From Kineococcus sp. NBC_00420 (GTDB lineage: Bacteria; Actinomycetota; Actinomycetes; Actinomycetales; Kineococcaceae), in assembly GCF_036021035.1 (NCBI RefSeq), contig NZ_CP107930.1, forward strand, positions 558,001 to 622,000: 64,000 nt of DNA, given 5' to 3'. Below are positions 17,589-28,130 of the stretch, in pieces. Numbering within the stretch: position 1 is the stretch's first letter; every line of letters starts with the position of its first letter. Under the pieces are notes generated by a model, which was given only the letters and a program-made list of their open reading frames with translations, was not told the origin of the DNA and searched no databases. The position numbers were made by a program, and so were the translations under genes.

Positions 17589-18986
17589 GTGCGCCACCGT
17601 GACGAGGTCGAGGAAATGCCCACGGCGGGTGTTCCCCCGGCACCGGAACCCCCCGACTCCCCCCACGCCCGCGTCGTGATCACCATCGCGTCGCTGGGGT
17701 TCTTCCTCATCACCCTCGACATCTCGATCGTCAACGTCGCCCTGTCGGCGATCCGCGCGGAACTCGGCGGTGGGGTGACGGGCCAGCAGTGGATCATCGA
17801 CGGCTACACCCTGCTGTTCGCGTGCCTTCTGCTGTTCGCCGGGAACCTCTCCGACCGGATCGGCGCCAAACGTGCCCTCGCGCTGGGCGTCGTCGTCTTC
17901 ACGATCACCTCAGCGGCCTGTGCGGCAGCTCCGTCGGCGGGGGCGCTGATCGCCGCGCGGTGCGCGCAGGGAGCCGGCGCGGCGATCATGCTGCCCGCGT
18001 CCATGGCCCTGGTCCGGGAGGCGTTCCCCGAGCCGGGTCGCCGGGCCCGGGCCCTGGGGATCTGGGCCGTCGGCGGAGCGGTCGCCGGCCTGCTCGGTCA
18101 GCCCCTCGGCGGTTTCCTCACCTCGCTGGACTGGCGTTGGGTGTTCCTGGTCAACGTGCCGGTCTGCGGGGGGATGCTCGTCTTCCTCACCCGGGTCGCG
18201 ACCTCGCCGCGCCGACCGAGCCCCTTCGACGTGGCCGGTCAGGTCCTGGCCGTGCTCGGGTTGTCCGCCCTGGTGTTCGGGTTGATCGACGGCGGTCACC
18301 GGGGTTTCACGTCACCGACCGTGGTGGCGAACCTGGTCCTCGCCGTCGCGGCGATCGCCGGGTTCATCGTCGTCCAGGCCCGCGCCGCGCACCCGATGGT
18401 GCCGCTCGACCTCTTCCGCGCCCGCGGGGTGCGGATCGCGCTGCCGGTGGGTTTCGCCTTCATGGTCGGCAACTTCGGCAACGTGTTCGTCGTGAGCCTC
18501 TACCTGCAGCAGCACCTGGGGTTGACCCCGTTGCGGGCGGGACTGGTCTTCGTGCCGTCGGCGGTCCTCGCCGTCGCGGGGAACCTGGCGAGCGGACCGG
18601 TCACGAACCGCTTCGGCGCGCGGGTCCCCGTGGTCGCCGGTTTGACGTCGATGGTCGCGGGGTTGCTCGGGCTGGCCGCCACGGTCGGGGCCGGCTCGGT
18701 CGGGTGGACGGCGCTCTGCGTCTGCTTCTTCGGGGCGGGTGGTTCGCTGGCGATGCCCTCGGTGACCTCGGTCGTCCTGGAGGGCGTCGCGCCGGAGCGG
18801 TCCGGCACGGCCAGCGCGGTGTTCAACACCTTCCGCCAGATCGGCGGTGCGGTCGCCATCGCCGTCTTCGGCGCCCTGGTGTCCGGCGAGTTCCTCGCGG
18901 GTGCCCGCGCCAGTTTCCTGATCTCCGCGGCGCTGCTCCTGGGCGCTGCGCTGCTGAGTCTCCGCGTCCCCACCCGAACCGTCTGA
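17589..18986 (+). CDS. MFS drug-efflux-type transporter (DHA2, 14 TM)
   Basis: 465 residues from GTG 17589 (ATG 17616 is an alternative). Early segments carry LDISIVNVALSAIRAELGGG and, in the first loop, GNLSDRIGAKRALALG, the MFS motif A; motif C-like AVGGAVAGLLGQPLGGFL follows. About 14 hydrophobic segments place it in the EmrB/QacA branch, proton-driven exporters of organic compounds. It ends 10 bp before the aldo/keto reductase gene, so the two are probably cotranscribed. The substrate is unknown. Confidence 0.9.
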   Translation: MRHRDEVEEMPTAGVPPAPEPPDSPHARVVITIASLGFFLITLDISIVNVALSAIRAELGGGVTGQQWIIDGYTLLFACLLLFAGNLSDRIGAKRALALGVVVFTITSAACAAAPSAGALIAARCAQGAGAAIMLPASMALVREAFPEPGRRARALGIWAVGGAVAGLLGQPLGGFLTSLDWRWVFLVNVPVCGGMLVFLTRVATSPRRPSPFDVAGQVLAVLGLSALVFGLIDGGHRGFTSPTVVANLVLAVAAIAGFIVVQARAAHPMVPLDLFRARGVRIALPVGFAFMVGNFGNVFVVSLYLQQHLGLTPLRAGLVFVPSAVLAVAGNLASGPVTNRFGARVPVVAGLTSMVAGLLGLAATVGAGSVGWTALCVCFFGAGGSLAMPSVTSVVLEGVAPERSGTASAVFNTFRQIGGAVAIAVFGALVSGEFLAGARASFLISAALLLGAALLSLRVPTRTV

Positions 18987-18996
18987 GGAGAAACCC

Positions 18997-20001
<1,005 letters not shown>

Positions 20002-20009
20002 CTCGGTCG

Positions 20010-20240
20010 TCACCGACGCCGATCCCGACGCCGGGGCCGGCGCAGTTCCGGGGGTGCGCTCGAGACGCCGACACCGAGCATCACCAGCACCGTCACCGGA
20101 GGTAGCCACCACACCGGGAACCCCACCGCACGACCGCCGACGATGAGCAGGACCATCGCCGCGATCCCCACGACCATCCGCCAGTCATCACCGATGACGA
20201 GGTCGCGGACGACGTCCAGGACCACGCGCAGCGCCTTCAC
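20010..20240 (-). CDS. Small two-helix membrane protein
   Basis: 76 residues: an amphipathic start (MKALRVVLDVVRDLVIGDDW), two hydrophobic helices (RMVVGIAAMVLLIVGGRAVG and VWWLPPVTVLVMLGVGV) and a very basic tail (PRRRDRRR). The GTG overlaps the stop of the COG4280-like gene by 4 bp, so it is translationally coupled to it. No family was recognised. It probably works with the upstream membrane protein. Confidence 0.7.
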   Translation of the reverse strand: MKALRVVLDVVRDLVIGDDWRMVVGIAAMVLLIVGGRAVGFPVWWLPPVTVLVMLGVGVSSAPPELRRPRRRDRRR

Positions 20241-20995
20241 GACCCGGCCCGCGCGGACGCGTCCACGCGCGGGGTCCGCGCACGCAGCAGCAGCGTGTAC
20301 CCGACGGCGAGGCAGGCGGTGAACGCGACGAGCACCGGCAGGGCGGCGTCGGCACCCGGCCAGAGCACCCCGGCGCCCTCACCGCTCCAGAACATCCCGA
20401 AGGAGGTCAGCAGCACGCCGACGACGAACTTCAGCTGGTTCTCGGGCACCCGCGACAACGGGCCCCGGACCAGGAGGCCGGCGACGGTGACCACGAGGAC
20501 CGCCGCCGCGGCCCCCAGCGCGGCCAGCCCGATGCGTCCGGCGTTGGCCCCGAAGGTCAGGACGATGAAGACCACCTCGAGACCTTCGAGGAGGACGGCC
20601 TTGAAGCAGAGGGTGAACGCGTAGGCGTCGACGCCGTCCGACGTCGCGATCGCCTGCGAGCGTGCCGCCGCCGCGTGGGCGGCGAACAGGGCTGCCTCGT
20701 CGTGCAGGGCCTTGCGCCCGGAGGCGCGCAGGACCGCCTTGCGCAGCCACTGCAGCCCGAAGACCAGCAGCAGCGCCCCCACGAGCAGTCGGAGCACCTG
20801 CAGGGGAACCACCGTCAGCGCGGGCCCGAGGCCCACCACGAGCACGGCCAACGCGGCGAGACCCGCGAGGACGCCGAGTCCGCCGGAGCGCCAGCCCCGC
20901 GTCACGCCCACGGCGAGGACCACGGTGAGCGCCTCGACGGCTTCGACGGTGCTGGCCAGGAAGACGGAGAGGAAGAGCGCGGAGGTTGCGGTCAC
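20237..20995 (-). CDS. COG4280-like polytopic membrane protein
   Basis: 252 residues from GTG 20995 (GGAG 8 nt upstream), about seven hydrophobic segments. Two acidic motifs sit in membrane helices, EAVEALTVVLAVG near the start and LEGLEVVFIVLTFG near residue 140. They recall the RExxE motifs of FTR1-type iron permeases, but no assignment is possible. It starts 34 bp after DUF347-A and overlaps the small membrane protein, giving a three-gene operon under the 17-bp operator at 21995. A decayed paralogue is at about 38.9-39.35 kb. Confidence 0.75.
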   Translation of the reverse strand: MTATSALFLSVFLASTVEAVEALTVVLAVGVTRGWRSGGLGVLAGLAALAVLVVGLGPALTVVPLQVLRLLVGALLLVFGLQWLRKAVLRASGRKALHDEAALFAAHAAAARSQAIATSDGVDAYAFTLCFKAVLLEGLEVVFIVLTFGANAGRIGLAALGAAAAVLVVTVAGLLVRGPLSRVPENQLKFVVGVLLTSFGMFWSGEGAGVLWPGADAALPVLVAFTACLAVGYTLLLRARTPRVDASARAGS

Positions 20996-21029
20996 GGATG
21001 CTCCTGGCTCGGTGCGGGCGGACTCCCGA

Positions 21030-21920
21030 TCAGCTGCGGTCCCCGCCGGCGTCGCCGGGCAGGGACTCGGTGGCGACCCGGGGCGACGACGACGGCGCAG
21101 CACGGCGCACCGGCACGTCCGCGGAACCATCCGGGACCCCTCCGGTCTGCTCCTGAACGTCGCTGCGTTTCACCGCCAGGTAGGCCACCAGGGCGACGAT
21201 CACGACGAGCGCGACGAGGGTCACCGGGCCGTCCCCGAGACCGACACCCCCTCCGACGGAGGGTTCCTTCGCCAGCCAGTCCGCGAAGGAGGCCCCCAGC
21301 GGGCGGGTCAGCACGTAGGCCACCCAGAACGTCGCGACCGGGTTCGCTCCGAGTCGCCACGCCACGAGGGGAACCGCGATGGCGACCGCGAAGAGCAATC
21401 CCGAGGGCAGGAAGCCGAGGTGCATCGTCAACCCGGTCAGGTCCCCGACCGCCGTCCCCAGCGCGAAGGTCGCGACGACGGTGGCCCAGTAGAACCGTTC
21501 CCTGCGGGCCGTCGTGATGCTGTGGATGTCGAGGGTTCCCTCGCTGCGCCGCCACCAGGTGAACAGGACGATGACCACGACCCCGTAGAACGCCGAGGTC
21601 ACGTAGTAGGACAGGCCGGTCACCACGTGCAGCACGTCGGCGACGATCGTCCCAAAGACGGCGATCATCGCGACGGCGAACCAGTAGCGGAGCGCCTGGT
21701 AGCGCGTCGCGCGCAACTGCCACCACAGGGCGAGGGCGAACCCCCCGACGCCGACCACCCCGCCGAGGACGAGGTTCGTCGTGCCGAGGAAGTCCGAGGC
21801 CGCCTCTCCCATGCCGGTGGTGAGCACCTTCACCACCCAGAAGAGGACGGTGATCTCGGGCACCTTCGCCGCGACCGGGGGACGCGCGCAGGGGAAGCGC
21901 TTCAGGGGCGTGCGGGCCAT
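21030..21920 (-). CDS. DUF347 (COG4705) membrane protein, copy A
   Basis: 296 residues from ATG 21920; an upstream in-frame ATG at 21980 would add a proline-rich extension. Family features: KVPEITVLFWVVKVLTTGMG in the first helix, the internal repeat RFYWATVVATFALGTAVGDL, and AYVLTRPLGASFADWL near the end. About eight helices. The DUF347 family has no established function. It resembles copy C (33900) more than copies B and D: A and C share LTTGMGEAASDYL-type residues while B and D share LATTVGETAADYL. First gene of the operon with the COG4280-like and small membrane genes. Confidence 0.9.
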   Translation of the reverse strand: MARTPLKRFPCARPPVAAKVPEITVLFWVVKVLTTGMGEAASDFLGTTNLVLGGVVGVGGFALALWWQLRATRYQALRYWFAVAMIAVFGTIVADVLHVVTGLSYYVTSAFYGVVVIVLFTWWRRSEGTLDIHSITTARRERFYWATVVATFALGTAVGDLTGLTMHLGFLPSGLLFAVAIAVPLVAWRLGANPVATFWVAYVLTRPLGASFADWLAKEPSVGGGVGLGDGPVTLVALVVIVALVAYLAVKRSDVQEQTGGVPDGSADVPVRRAAPSSSPRVATESLPGDAGGDRS

Positions 21921-21994
21921 GGGGCGTCGTCTCCAGACAGGGGGTGGGCGTGGCGGCGGCGTTCGCGGGTTCCCCCCCATGCTGCCTGCGAGTC

Positions 21995-22011
21995 GCTGAA
22001 CCGCGGCTGAG
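21995..22011 (-). promoter_or_regulatory. 17-bp direct-repeat operator upstream of DUF347-A
   Basis: Minus strand CTCAGC-CGCGG-TTCAGC. The two half-sites are 11 bp apart, the geometry of OmpR/PhoB-family binding sites. One of six such elements in the accessory region; it lies 74 nt before the chosen start. Confidence 0.6.
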
Positions 22012-22016
22012 AGCGG

Positions 22017-22643
22017 TCAGCGGCGTGAGGTGGTTCCTCGCCGCGACCTCAGCAGTTCCACCAGCACCGGCAGCAGCGAGACCACCACGACGACGGCGAT
22101 GATCGGCAGCAGGTAGGCGTCGATCCCGGGGATCTGCCCACCGAGCACGTGTCCGGCGAGAGTGACCCCGAGGGCCCAGAGGAGCCCCCCGACGCACTGC
22201 CACAGGGTGAAGGTGCGGGCCGGGACGCCCACCGTCCCCGCGAGGGGGTTCATCAGCGTCCGGACCACCGGGATGAACCGCGCGAGGACGATCGCCTTGC
22301 CGTGCCCGTAGCGTTCCAGGACGGCGCGGGCGCGCTGCACCCCCGCGTAGCGCCGGCGGTGCTCAGGACGCTCCAGCAGAGCCGGACCCGCGGCCCGGCC
22401 GATGAGGTAGCCGACCTCCGCCCCCAGCAGGGCCCCGCCGACCGCGGCCAGGAGCACCGGGACCAGGGACAGGTGGACCGAGGAGCTGACACCCGTCGCC
22501 GTGAGCAGCCCGGCGGTGAAGAGGAGCGAATCGCCGGGGAGGAAGAACCCCACGAGCAACCCGGTCTCGGCGAAGAGGATCACGAAGACCCCCAGGATCC
22601 CGAAGGACGACAGCAGGTGCTGGGGGTCCAGCAGCGCGCTCAC
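22017..22643 (-). CDS. DedA family membrane protein, copy A
   Basis: 208 residues. DedA/SNARE-associated signatures: ETGLLVGFFLPGDSLLFTAG, GYLIGRAAGPAL and RFIPVVRTLMNPLAGTVG. DedA proteins are polytopic inner-membrane proteins; several act as lipid (for example undecaprenyl phosphate) flippases and protect membrane homeostasis. The GTG start overlaps the stop of DUF347-B by 4 bp, so the pair is coupled. Confidence 0.92.
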   Translation of the reverse strand: MSALLDPQHLLSSFGILGVFVILFAETGLLVGFFLPGDSLLFTAGLLTATGVSSSVHLSLVPVLLAAVGGALLGAEVGYLIGRAAGPALLERPEHRRRYAGVQRARAVLERYGHGKAIVLARFIPVVRTLMNPLAGTVGVPARTFTLWQCVGGLLWALGVTLAGHVLGGQIPGIDAYLLPIIAVVVVVSLLPVLVELLRSRRGTTSRR

Positions 22644-23485
22644 GACGACAACGAGGAGGAGGACGACGAGGCGGCCGGGGCGCCGCGCCGGTCGGGGGCG
22701 TCGACCCTGCTGACACTCAGGTAGACCACCACCGCCAGGATCGCCGCGAGGAACAGGACGCTGGTCACCGTGGTCCCCAGACCGAGACCGCCGTCGGCCC
22801 GGTCCTGCGACAGCAGGTCACCCAGGGACGCGCCCAGCGGGCGGGTCAGGACGTAGGCCGCCCAGAACGTCCCGACGGCGTTCAGGTGCAGCCCGAAGCG
22901 CAGCACGGCCACCACGGCGATCGCGACGGCGAACAGGACGACGGAAGCGAGGTAGCCGATGCCGGTCGTCTCGGCCACGAAGTCACCGGCCGCGGTGCCC
23001 AGGGCGAAGGTGAAGAGGATGGTGAGCCAATAGAAGGCTTCCCGCCGGGGGCTGTCGATCGCGTGGATGGACAGCGTGCCCTCGACCCGGTGCCACGTCA
23101 GGAACGTCGCGGTCAGCAGGACCGCGAAGACGATCGTGGAGGCCAGGAGCGGCACCCCGAGACCGTCGGTGAGGTTGTCGGTGAGCAACGTCCCCACGAC
23201 GCTGATCAGAACCACGGCCAGCCAGTAGACCGGGGGCCGGTAGCCACGGCTGCGGAACTGCACCACGAGCACGACCGCGAGCAGCACCGTCATGACGATG
23301 CTGGTCGCGGTGAGACCGAAGCCGAGAGTCTCGTTCAGGTAGTCCGCCGCGGTCTCCCCCACCGTGGTGGCCAGCACCTTGACGATCCAGAAGAACGCGG
23401 TGACCTCGGGAACCTTGTTCGCCGCCGTGCGCAGGGCGGCACCGGTGCCGCCCCGGGGTCCCCGGCGAGCAGGAGTCTGTGTCAT
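22640..23485 (-). CDS. DUF347 (COG4705) membrane protein, copy B
   Basis: 281 residues from ATG 23485 (MTQTPARRGPRGG); the open frame goes to 23548 but that region holds the operator. Core: NKVPEVTAFFWIVKVLATTV, FYWLTILFTFALGTAAGDF, AYVLTRPLGASLGDLL; tail of consecutive serines. About eight helices. It is closest to copy D (42721) and to the N-terminal remnant at 33768. Function unknown; pairing with dedA points to the membrane or cell envelope. Confidence 0.9.
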   Translation of the reverse strand: MTQTPARRGPRGGTGAALRTAANKVPEVTAFFWIVKVLATTVGETAADYLNETLGFGLTATSIVMTVLLAVVLVVQFRSRGYRPPVYWLAVVLISVVGTLLTDNLTDGLGVPLLASTIVFAVLLTATFLTWHRVEGTLSIHAIDSPRREAFYWLTILFTFALGTAAGDFVAETTGIGYLASVVLFAVAIAVVAVLRFGLHLNAVGTFWAAYVLTRPLGASLGDLLSQDRADGGLGLGTTVTSVLFLAAILAVVVYLSVSRVDAPDRRGAPAASSSSSSLSS

Positions 23486-23507
23486 GTCCCCAGGGTGGCG
23501 GGAGTGT

Positions 23508-23524
23508 GCTGAACCTCCGCTGAG
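23508..23524 (-). promoter_or_regulatory. 17-bp direct-repeat operator upstream of DUF347-B/dedA
   Basis: Minus strand CTCAGC-GGAGG-TTCAGC, ending exactly 22 nt before the ATG at 23485. The same 22-nt distance occurs at DUF347-D and the phosphodiester glycosidase. Confidence 0.65.
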
Positions 23525-24393
23525 CGCCTCGACCATCATCTCGTCCACGCAGGTCAGGACGGTGCAGGTGCTGCTGACCGAGGTCGGGTCTGCCCCTGCT
23601 GACCGCCGGCCTGCTGGGATCGATGGGCCGGATCACCTCCAGCGTCGACAACGGGCGATGGAGAGTCTCCGGTGCACGTTGCCGCGCGAACTGCTGAACC
23701 CGCAGGTCGTGGTCCACGAAACGGAACTGGGGACAGCACCGTTCGAGCGGAACGGGGTGTTGTGTTCTGCGAACCCGTCGACGTCGTTCCGGCGTCGGTT
23801 GCCGCAAACCTGTCGAGCACGAAGCCCTCCCCACCACAGTGACTGCCAGCCACTCAGGTCGATGAGAAACCCTGCGTTCCCGGAGTTCACCCCTGCGGGG
23901 CTTCGCGGTAATGGGCGTGTCGACGTTGTCACCCTTGCGATTGCCTGACGATCAAACCTCGACCAAGAGGTCCTCACCATTGATCCGCAATGCCACCATC
24001 GGCACCAGTGCCTCCGATCAGGAGAGTCCGTCCTGAGCCAACCGTTGTCAGCAGAAGTTCAGGATCAAATGCAGTGGAGCGAGTTCCCAGAAGCGGGTCG
24101 AGGGTAGCCTCCTCTACCTGGCGCGGTACAAGAGGGACCCATACTCTTCTGCTCATGCACCACTTTCCGGACGACCGTCGGGCCCGGTCGGAGTACGTTC
24201 ACCCCTGAAGCGGGAGAATCCCGAGCCTGCCCATCCCCCAGGGGACGAACCACCCGGTCACCGGGGCAGGCGCAGGCTCGCCACGTGGTCCTGGCGCCAC
24301 ACCAGCCTGTGCGAGCCAGGCTCGGACCGCCCCAGCGGTGCGCCCCCGCAGCGAGAAGTCCTGTCACCACCACTGCCGAGAGGGCGAAACACC
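23525..24393. other. Intergenic stretch without recognised gene
   Basis: About 870 bp between DUF347-B and katG. Base composition is slightly less GC-rich than its surroundings and short open frames occur on both strands, but none has a ribosome site, a convincing length or a recognisable family. It may be decayed insertion DNA. It presumably includes the katG promoter near its right end; no Fur-type box was recognised. Confidence 0.5.
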
Positions 24394-26691
24394 ATGACCG
24401 ACCACTCCAGGTACTCCGAAGTCCTCGAGGGGGCGTGCCCCTTCGGTGGGAACACGATCGGCGGCGCACAGACCTCCAAGCCGACGCTCTCGGACTGGTA
24501 CCCCGAACGACTACGGGTCGAACAGCTGCATCGCGACGCCGTCATGGCCAACCCACTGGCAGACCTGGACTACCCCGCTGCCTTCGCCACGATCGACTTC
24601 GACGAGCTCAAGGCCGACATCAAGGCTCTGCTCACCACCTCCGTGTCGTGGTGGCCCTCGGACTACGGCAACTACGCACCGCAGATGATCCGCATGGCCT
24701 GGCACGCGGCGGGCACCTACCGCATCGCCGACGGACGCGGCGGCGCCGGCCGGGCGATGCAGCGGTTCGCACCCATCAGCAGCTGGTGGGACAACGGCAA
24801 CACCGACAAGTCCAGGCGCCTGCTGTGGCCGCTCAAGCAGAAGTACGGAAGCGCTCTGTCCTGGGCGGACCTGATGATCCTCACCGGCAACTGCGCGCTG
24901 GAGGTCATGGGCTTCCCCACGACCGGTTTCGGCGGCGGGCGCCGCGACGCCTGGGAAGCCGACGACGCCACCTACTGGGGACCGGAGTACATCGACAACA
25001 CCACCCCGGAGTCCTTCGACGCGATGGTGATGCGCGATGGACGGTGGACCGGCGAGCCGGGGGACGCCGACTACGAGCTCGAGCAGCCACTGGCCGCCTC
25101 CCACCAGTCACTCATCTACGTCAACCCCGAGGGGCCCAACGCCAACGGCGACCCCGCCGCTTCGGCGGTCGACATCCGCATCACCTTCGCCCGGATGGCG
25201 ATGAACGACGAGGAGACCGTCGCCCTCATCGCCGGCGGTCACGCCTTCGGCAAGAGCCACGGTCAGGTCGCGGCCGACAAGATCGGCCCGCCACCGGAGA
25301 TCGCCCCCATGGAAGCCATGGGCCTGGGTTGGCACAACCCCGAGGGCACGGGTTTCGCGGAGCACACGATGACCAACGGCATCGAGGGCTCCTGGACGCC
25401 GAACCCCACCCAGTGGGACAACTCCTACCTGGAGAACCTGTTCCGCTACGAGTGGGAGCAGACCGAGAGCCCCGCCGGTGCCCTGCAGTGGACGCCGGCC
25501 GACCCCTCGGCACCCGAGACCCCCGACGCCCACCTCGACGGCGTCACCCACCCGCTCATGATGATGACCAGTGACATCGCCCTGAAGGTCGACCCGGTCT
25601 ACCGCGAGATCTGCCAGCGGTTCCTGGACGACTTCGACCTCTTCACCCGCGAGTTCTCCAAGGCCTGGCACAAGCTCACCCACCGCGACATGGGTCCCAA
25701 GTCGCGCTACCTCGGTCCCGAGGTGGCCGCCCAGGACTTCAGCTGGCAGGACCCGTTGCCCGTCCGTGAACACCCGGTCGTCGACGCGGCGGACGTGGCG
25801 CGACTCAAGGACGCTGTCCTGGCCACGGGACTCTCGGTCTCGGACCTCGCCTACACCGCCTTCTCCTCAGCGGTGACCTACCGCGACTCCGACAAGCGGG
25901 GCGGCGCCAACGGGGCACGGATCGCGCTGGCACCGCAGAAGGACTGGGCGGTCAACCGCCGCACCGTCCCCGTGGTCGCCGCGCTGCGCGAGGTCACGGA
26001 CTCCTTCAACGCCGGCGGGTCGGCGAAGGTCAGCCTCGCGGACGTGGTGGTGCTCGGCGGCTGCGTAGCGGTCGAGCAGGCGGCGGCGGCGGCCGGCGTC
26101 GCGATGGACGTGCCCTTCACACCCGGGCGGGTCGACGCCACCCAGGAGCAGACCGACGTCACCCAGTTCCAGTGGCTCGCGCCGGTGGTGGACGGTTTCC
26201 GCAACTACCTCCAGCCGGACCTCGCTCGGATCACCAGCGTGGCGCCGGAGCAGATGTTCCTCGACAAGGCGGACCTGCTGAACCTCACCGCACCCCAGTG
26301 GGTCGTGCTGACCGGGGGGCTGCGCGTCCTGGGCTGCAACCACGACGACTCCTCCGCGGGGGTGTTCACCGACCGGGTCGGCGCGTTGACCACCGACTTC
26401 TTCGAGACGCTGACGAGCATGGACTACGTGTGGAACACGTCCGACGCAGCCGGCCGCGAATTCACCCTGAACGACCGCGAGAGCGGTGAGGCGGTCTACC
26501 GGGCGACCCGCAACGACCTGGTCTTCGGCTCCAACTCCCAACTGCGCGCCATCGCCGAGGTCTACGCCGCGCGAGACGGTGGCGCACGGTTCGTCCGGGA
26601 CTTCGTCGCGGTGTGGAACAAGGTGATGATGGCCGACCGCTACGACGTCACGGCATCCCCGGCCCCGGACGGGACAACGATCCTCGGCTGA
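24394..26691 (+). CDS. katG: Catalase-peroxidase KatG
   Basis: 765 residues, full length. Distal heme site [13 protein letters not shown] gives Arg100, Trp103 and His104. The proximal His is His283 in [14 protein letters not shown]. The Tyr of [11 protein letters not shown] and the Met of [11 protein letters not shown] are the partners of Trp103 in the Met-Tyr-Trp crosslink needed for catalase activity. The C-terminal half is the usual heme-free duplicate. It removes hydrogen peroxide in the cytoplasm. No furA-type repressor gene is adjacent, unlike in mycobacteria. A strong terminator follows. Confidence 0.98.
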   Translation: MTDHSRYSEVLEGACPFGGNTIGGAQTSKPTLSDWYPERLRVEQLHRDAVMANPLADLDYPAAFATIDFDELKADIKALLTTSVSWWPSDYGNYAPQMIRMAWHAAGTYRIADGRGGAGRAMQRFAPISSWWDNGNTDKSRRLLWPLKQKYGSALSWADLMILTGNCALEVMGFPTTGFGGGRRDAWEADDATYWGPEYIDNTTPESFDAMVMRDGRWTGEPGDADYELEQPLAASHQSLIYVNPEGPNANGDPAASAVDIRITFARMAMNDEETVALIAGGHAFGKSHGQVAADKIGPPPEIAPMEAMGLGWHNPEGTGFAEHTMTNGIEGSWTPNPTQWDNSYLENLFRYEWEQTESPAGALQWTPADPSAPETPDAHLDGVTHPLMMMTSDIALKVDPVYREICQRFLDDFDLFTREFSKAWHKLTHRDMGPKSRYLGPEVAAQDFSWQDPLPVREHPVVDAADVARLKDAVLATGLSVSDLAYTAFSSAVTYRDSDKRGGANGARIALAPQKDWAVNRRTVPVVAALREVTDSFNAGGSAKVSLADVVVLGGCVAVEQAAAAAGVAMDVPFTPGRVDATQEQTDVTQFQWLAPVVDGFRNYLQPDLARITSVAPEQMFLDKADLLNLTAPQWVVLTGGLRVLGCNHDDSSAGVFTDRVGALTTDFFETLTSMDYVWNTSDAAGREFTLNDRESGEAVYRATRNDLVFGSNSQLRAIAEVYAARDGGARFVRDFVAVWNKVMMADRYDVTASPAPDGTTILG

Positions 26692-26725
26692 TACCCCCCG
26701 GCCTCGTCGAAGATCCGATCCAGCC

Positions 26726-26760
26726 CGCACGCCCCCGTCACCTCCTGGCGGGGGCGTGCG
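26726..26760 (+). terminator. Terminator of katG
   Basis: 12-bp perfect stem, cgcacgcccccg (26726-26737) and cgggggcgtgcg (26749-26760), with an 11-nt loop, 35 bp past the katG stop. Confidence 0.85.
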
Positions 26761-26987
26761 GAGGGCGCTCATCGGATTGAGGTGTCACCGATCCGTCCTG
26801 CGAACGAGTCCTCGAAACTGCCTCGACGCGGATGCCGGCACGATTCTCGCGATCGAGTGGCCAGGACCGTCCCCAAGGCCCCCTTCGGCCATCCACACGG
26901 GCAGCCTGCTGCGGGAACCACGACTCAGGGCCCTCCCCCAAAGGACCACGCGTTCGTTTCACGAAGTGACACCTTCGCCAGCCTGGA

Positions 26988-27007
26988 ACTACTATCGTCA
27001 CAGTAGT
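26988..27007. promoter_or_regulatory. Inverted repeat ACTACT-N8-AGTAGT upstream of DUF2231 gene
   Basis: ACTACT (26988-26993) and AGTAGT (27002-27007) lie about 100 nt before the DUF2231 start. The form resembles a dimer operator of a BlaI/MecI-type or similar winged-helix repressor. A related CTACTT-N7-AAGTAG stands before DUF347-C. The assignment is a guess. Confidence 0.35.
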
Positions 27008-27104
27008 AAGCCAGTTTCCTGCTGTCACGCTGTTCAGCAGACTGCACACCCCTCGGGTCAGTGTGCGTTTCTTCGTACCGCAAGGCCCACCCAGAGGAGT
27101 GTTC

Positions 27105-27674
27105 ATGTTCGACACCATCGGCGGGCTGCCCGTGCACCCCCTCGTCGTCCACGCTGTGGTCGTCCTGCTACCCCTCGCGGTGCTCGGCACCATCGCCGTC
27201 GCCGTCTTCCCTCGGTGGCGGACCCGTTACGCCGGCATCAACGCTCTGGTCGCAGTGGTCGGGACAGCGTTGTGCCCGGTCGCCACCAGCAGCGGCGAGG
27301 CACTCGAACACCGCGTGGGTGACCCCGGCCTCCACGCCGAGCTCGGTGACCAGCTCCTCTGGTTCTCGCTGCCCATGGCTCTCCTCGCCCTGATCCTCTG
27401 GTGGATGCAGCGCCGCGCCCACGCCGACGTCGACACCGACCGAGAGCTCGGCACCCAGGACCGGGAAGGCCCCGGCTTCCACGGACCCGCCACGACAACG
27501 CCTCGTCGTGAGCACCGCCGGCGCAGTGTCCGCGGACTCGGTGTCGTCGCCGTCCTCGCCGTCGTCGCTGCTATCGCTTCGGGTGTTCAGGTCTATCGAG
27601 TCGGTGACTCCGGGGCCAAGGCCGTGTGGGCCGACCAGATGACCGCTGCCCCCGCCGCATCCAGCAACGGGTGA
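27105..27674 (+). CDS. DUF2231 membrane protein
   Basis: 189 residues from ATG 27105 with AGAGGAG 6 nt upstream. It opens with the DUF2231 hallmark IGGLPVHPLVVHAVVVLLPL, followed by three more helices; the last (VRGLGVVAVLAVVAAIASGV) carries GVQVYRVGDSGAKAVW. Conserved His residues in the first helix may bind heme or metal. Function is not established. It stands alone between two terminators, under its own promoter region. Confidence 0.88.
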   Translation: MFDTIGGLPVHPLVVHAVVVLLPLAVLGTIAVAVFPRWRTRYAGINALVAVVGTALCPVATSSGEALEHRVGDPGLHAELGDQLLWFSLPMALLALILWWMQRRAHADVDTDRELGTQDREGPGFHGPATTTPRREHRRRSVRGLGVVAVLAVVAAIASGVQVYRVGDSGAKAVWADQMTAAPAASSNG

Positions 27675-27706
27675 CGACGACCACCGGGTGAGCCGTCCTC
27701 ACCAGG

Positions 27707-27740
27707 AGAGGGCGTCGGGGAAGTCGTTCCGACGCCCTCT
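27707..27740 (+). terminator. Terminator of DUF2231 gene
   Basis: 12-bp perfect stem agagggcgtcgg (27707-27718) and ccgacgccctct (27729-27740), 10-nt loop, 32 bp after the stop codon. Confidence 0.85.
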
Positions 27741-28130
27741 GCCGTTGCCGGTACTGCTGGTCGGGACGATGGAGGCGATCGAGTGCCGCCGATGTCCCCA
27801 CCCGCACCCTGCGTGCTTCCTGATCGCGCCACCCTCGACGGCAATCGCGTACGCCGGCCACTTCGTCGTGAGGGGCGGGGTGCCACTCGCGGCCTGCACG
27901 TGCGACGACCCGAGCGCTCTCGAGACCGACCTGCAGAAGCGATCGTGTGCGCACACACGGTGCCGGGGTTCAGCCGGTGATGGAGATCCGGTCCGACGAA
28001 CTTCGTCACTCGGGGCTCCCCCTCAGAAGGGCTTCGGTCGGCGGCGTCCAGGGTGGCGGAGCCCTGCTCGGAGCCGGTGCGGGAGGATCAGGACCGGTAC
28101 GGGCCGTCCGAGGTGAGGGAGGTGGTTCCG
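27741..28130. other. Intergenic stretch upstream of histidine kinase
   Basis: About 390 bp with no recognisable gene. A single TTCAGC half-site occurs near 27970, without an 11-bp partner. Promoter position is not identifiable. Confidence 0.4.

Noticed and set aside
23525-24393. Several 60-135 codon ORFs between DUF347-B and katG
   Set aside because: They overlap one another on both strands, lack ribosome sites and show no family; kept only as an unexplained intergenic stretch.
27968-27974. Lone TTCAGC upstream of the sensor kinase as an autoregulatory operator
   Set aside because: No partner half-site 11 bp away, so it does not meet the pattern of the other six.
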